A stretch of 7,225 nucleotides of DNA from Deltaproteobacteria bacterium (GTDB lineage: Bacteria; Bdellovibrionota; JACOXK01; 2-02-FULL-40-11), in contig JACPST010000163.1 of NCBI GenBank assembly GCA_016193165.1, positions 1 through 7,225 of the forward strand, read 5' to 3'. The notes beneath the pieces were generated by a model. It ran no database searches. It saw only the letters and a list, made by a program, of their open reading frames with translations, and was not told the DNA's origin. Every line of letters begins with the position of its first letter. Within the stretch, counting starts at the first letter, position 1. The translations under genes were made by a program, and so were the position numbers. Positions 6,364 through 7,225 of the stretch are shown piece by piece.

Positions 6364-6540
6364 ATGAAATCTAAAAATGAGATATTGATCGAATTATGCA
6401 ATGAACTTTCCAAACAAAATAGAGATGAGCCCAAAATCCAAAAATTACTGGCCCAAACCGACATTCCTCCTACGGAAAATCCTTTTGAATTAACCCACCA
6501 GGTGTTAAAACGGCTTCACCGCTACCAAGAGAGTTCCTAA
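6364..6540 (+). CDS. Small hypothetical protein (58 residues)
   Basis: The ORF runs from an ATG at 6364 to TAA at 6538-6540 and fills most of the gap between the kinase and the PLP-enzyme gene. The product is charged and soluble, with two probable helices (NEILIELCNELSKQNR, 5-20, and ENPFELTHQVLKRLHRYQE, 38-56) joined by a loop with PP (35-36). No membrane segment, signal peptide or known motif is visible. Codon use looks like the neighbours. It has a promoter-like sequence directly upstream but no Shine-Dalgarno sequence, so it would be read from a leaderless mRNA. Its start is 12 bp from the kinase start on the opposite strand, so the two may share control. It is too short to be certain. 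Confidence 0.52.
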   Translation: MKSKNEILIELCNELSKQNRDEPKIQKLLAQTDIPPTENPFELTHQVLKRLHRYQESS

Positions 6541-6556
6541 AACGCAAGCTGGGAGT

Positions 6557-6582
6557 TTCACGTTTCGCATATTCACGTTTCG
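6557..6582. repeat. 11-bp perfect direct repeat upstream of the PLP-enzyme promoter
   Basis: TTCACGTTTCG occurs at 6557-6567 and again at 6572-6582, with a 15-bp period, and the second copy directly abuts the -35 box at 6583. Position and exact repetition suggest a regulator-binding site, perhaps for an activator. A decaying simple repeat is the alternative. Confidence 0.6.
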
Positions 6583-6611
6583 TTGACAGGTGTCTTTGAA
6601 TTTCATATAGG
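6583..6611 (+). promoter_or_regulatory. Sigma70-type promoter of the PLP-enzyme gene
   Basis: A perfect TTGACA (6583-6588) is 17 nt from TATAGG (6606-6611; 4 of 6 matches to TATAAT). Transcription would start about 6618, within 3 nt of the GTG at 6621. The AGG in the -10 box might otherwise be read as a Shine-Dalgarno sequence. Confidence 0.55.
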
Positions 6612-6620
6612 TAAAACATC

Positions 6621-7225
6621 GTGAAAATCTGTAAAAATATCCTAGAAACCCTAGGTCATACACCTCTGGTTCGCATGAATACCCTCTCCCAGCATATCGA
6701 ATCCAAACTTTACGCGAAAATTGAGTTTTTAAACCCCGGCGGCTCCGTTAAAGACCGTATTGGAAAATATATTATCGACGATGCGGAACAAAGAGGGCTC
6801 TTAAAACCCGGGGGTACCATCGTAGAAGCGACCTCTGGCAACACCGGATTTGGACTTGCCATTGTAGCGGCCGTTCGGGGATACAAAACCATTTTTGTCA
6901 TGCCTGATAAAATGAGCCAAGAAAAAGTTCAAAACTTAAGAGCTTTTGGGGCCAAAGTGATTATTACTCCCACAGAAGTGGCCCCCGAAGATCCCAGAAG
7001 CTACTACAATGTTTCCAAAAAAATTGCCGAAGAAACTCCCGGCGCTTTTTATGCCAATCAATATCACAACCCTCAAAATCCGAAGGCCCATTATGAAACC
7101 ACAGGACCTGAAATTTGGGAGCAAACCGATGGAAAAATGGACGCCTTTGTGTGCGGAATGGGCACCGGAGGAACTATTTCTGGCACCGGTAAATATTTAA
7201 AAGAAAAAAATTCTAAAGTAAAAAT
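6621..7225 (+). CDS. PLP-dependent cysteine synthase / cystathionine beta-synthase, 3'-truncated by window edge
   Basis: The visible 201 residues are the start of a fold-type II PLP enzyme making a C-S bond at the beta carbon of an activated serine: cysteine synthase (CysK/CysM) or cystathionine beta-synthase (CBS). The opening [13 protein letters not shown] (7-19) is typical. The PLP Schiff-base lysine is K44 in NPGGSVKDR (38-46), the substrate loop is TSGNTG (71-76), and the PLP phosphate loop is GTGGT (181-185). The stretch [19 protein letters not shown] followed by TPTE, and [16 protein letters not shown] (146-161), resemble CBS more than classic CysK. CBS-type enzymes often carry C-terminal CBS domains, which would lie outside the window, so the choice cannot be settled here. 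The GTG start follows a promoter directly. Metabolically it belongs to cysteine synthesis or reverse transsulfuration. Confidence 0.92.
   Translation, partial: MKICKNILETLGHTPLVRMNTLSQHIESKLYAKIEFLNPGGSVKDRIGKYIIDDAEQRGLLKPGGTIVEATSGNTGFGLAIVAAVRGYKTIFVMPDKMSQEKVQNLRAFGAKVIITPTEVAPEDPRSYYNVSKKIAEETPGAFYANQYHNPQNPKAHYETTGPEIWEQTDGKMDAFVCGMGTGGTISGTGKYLKEKNSKVK

Noticed and set aside
6710..7200. Short ORFs on both strands within the PLP-enzyme gene
   Set aside because: The in-frame enzyme sequence with PLP motifs explains this region. The others are shadows.

Overview
The window looks like ordinary chromosome from a fairly AT-rich Gram-negative bacterium. An ADP-heptose epimerase gene (hldD) implies LPS with a heptose core. 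A PEGA-domain Ser/Thr kinase with an HRD-x-S-P-x-N catalytic loop and Tad-type secretion genes suggest a delta-lineage relative (Myxococcota, Bdellovibrionota, or uncultured 'deltaproteobacterial' groups). That placement is inference from gene content; no rRNA or tRNA is present to support it. I see no mobile element, CRISPR array or RNA gene.

Layout. (1) Positions 1-1562, + strand: two tandem paralogues of a secreted, probably SRPBCC/START-like family, the first cut by the window edge. (2) 1675-2049, +: a secreted protein that is only a subtilase-type prodomain, with its own strong promoter. (3) 2191-2478, +: a small two-helix membrane protein whose 3' end overlaps the convergent hldD (2425-3432, -). 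(4) 3514-5152, +: a compact operon of a short TadB-like protein, a short TadC-like protein (ATGA overlap) and a membrane-anchored TPR-like protein with a strong ribosome binding site. It converges with (5) 5146-6351, -: a membrane-anchored Ser/Thr kinase with a C-terminal PEGA domain. (6) 6364-6540, +: a 58-residue ORF starting only 12 bp from the kinase start. (7) 6621 to the right edge, +: the N-terminal two thirds of a PLP-dependent cysteine synthase / cystathionine beta-synthase.

Function. hldD serves LPS core synthesis. The TadB/TadC/TPR trio forms part of the inner-membrane platform of a Tad or type II-like secretion or pilus apparatus, but no ATPase, pilin or secretin gene lies beside it. 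The kinase is a signalling protein facing the cytoplasm with a PEGA domain outside; a link to the Tad genes is possible but rests only on proximity. The last gene belongs to sulfur amino acid metabolism.

The most unusual signals are four. Several sigma70-like promoters have a -10 box ending only 7-9 nt before the start codon, suggesting leaderless mRNAs. The subtilase prodomain stands alone with no protease. A 15-bp hairpin-forming tandem repeat sits in the kinase N-terminus beside the divergent promoter. An 11-bp perfect direct repeat abuts the -35 box of the PLP-enzyme gene. No complete new system is evident.
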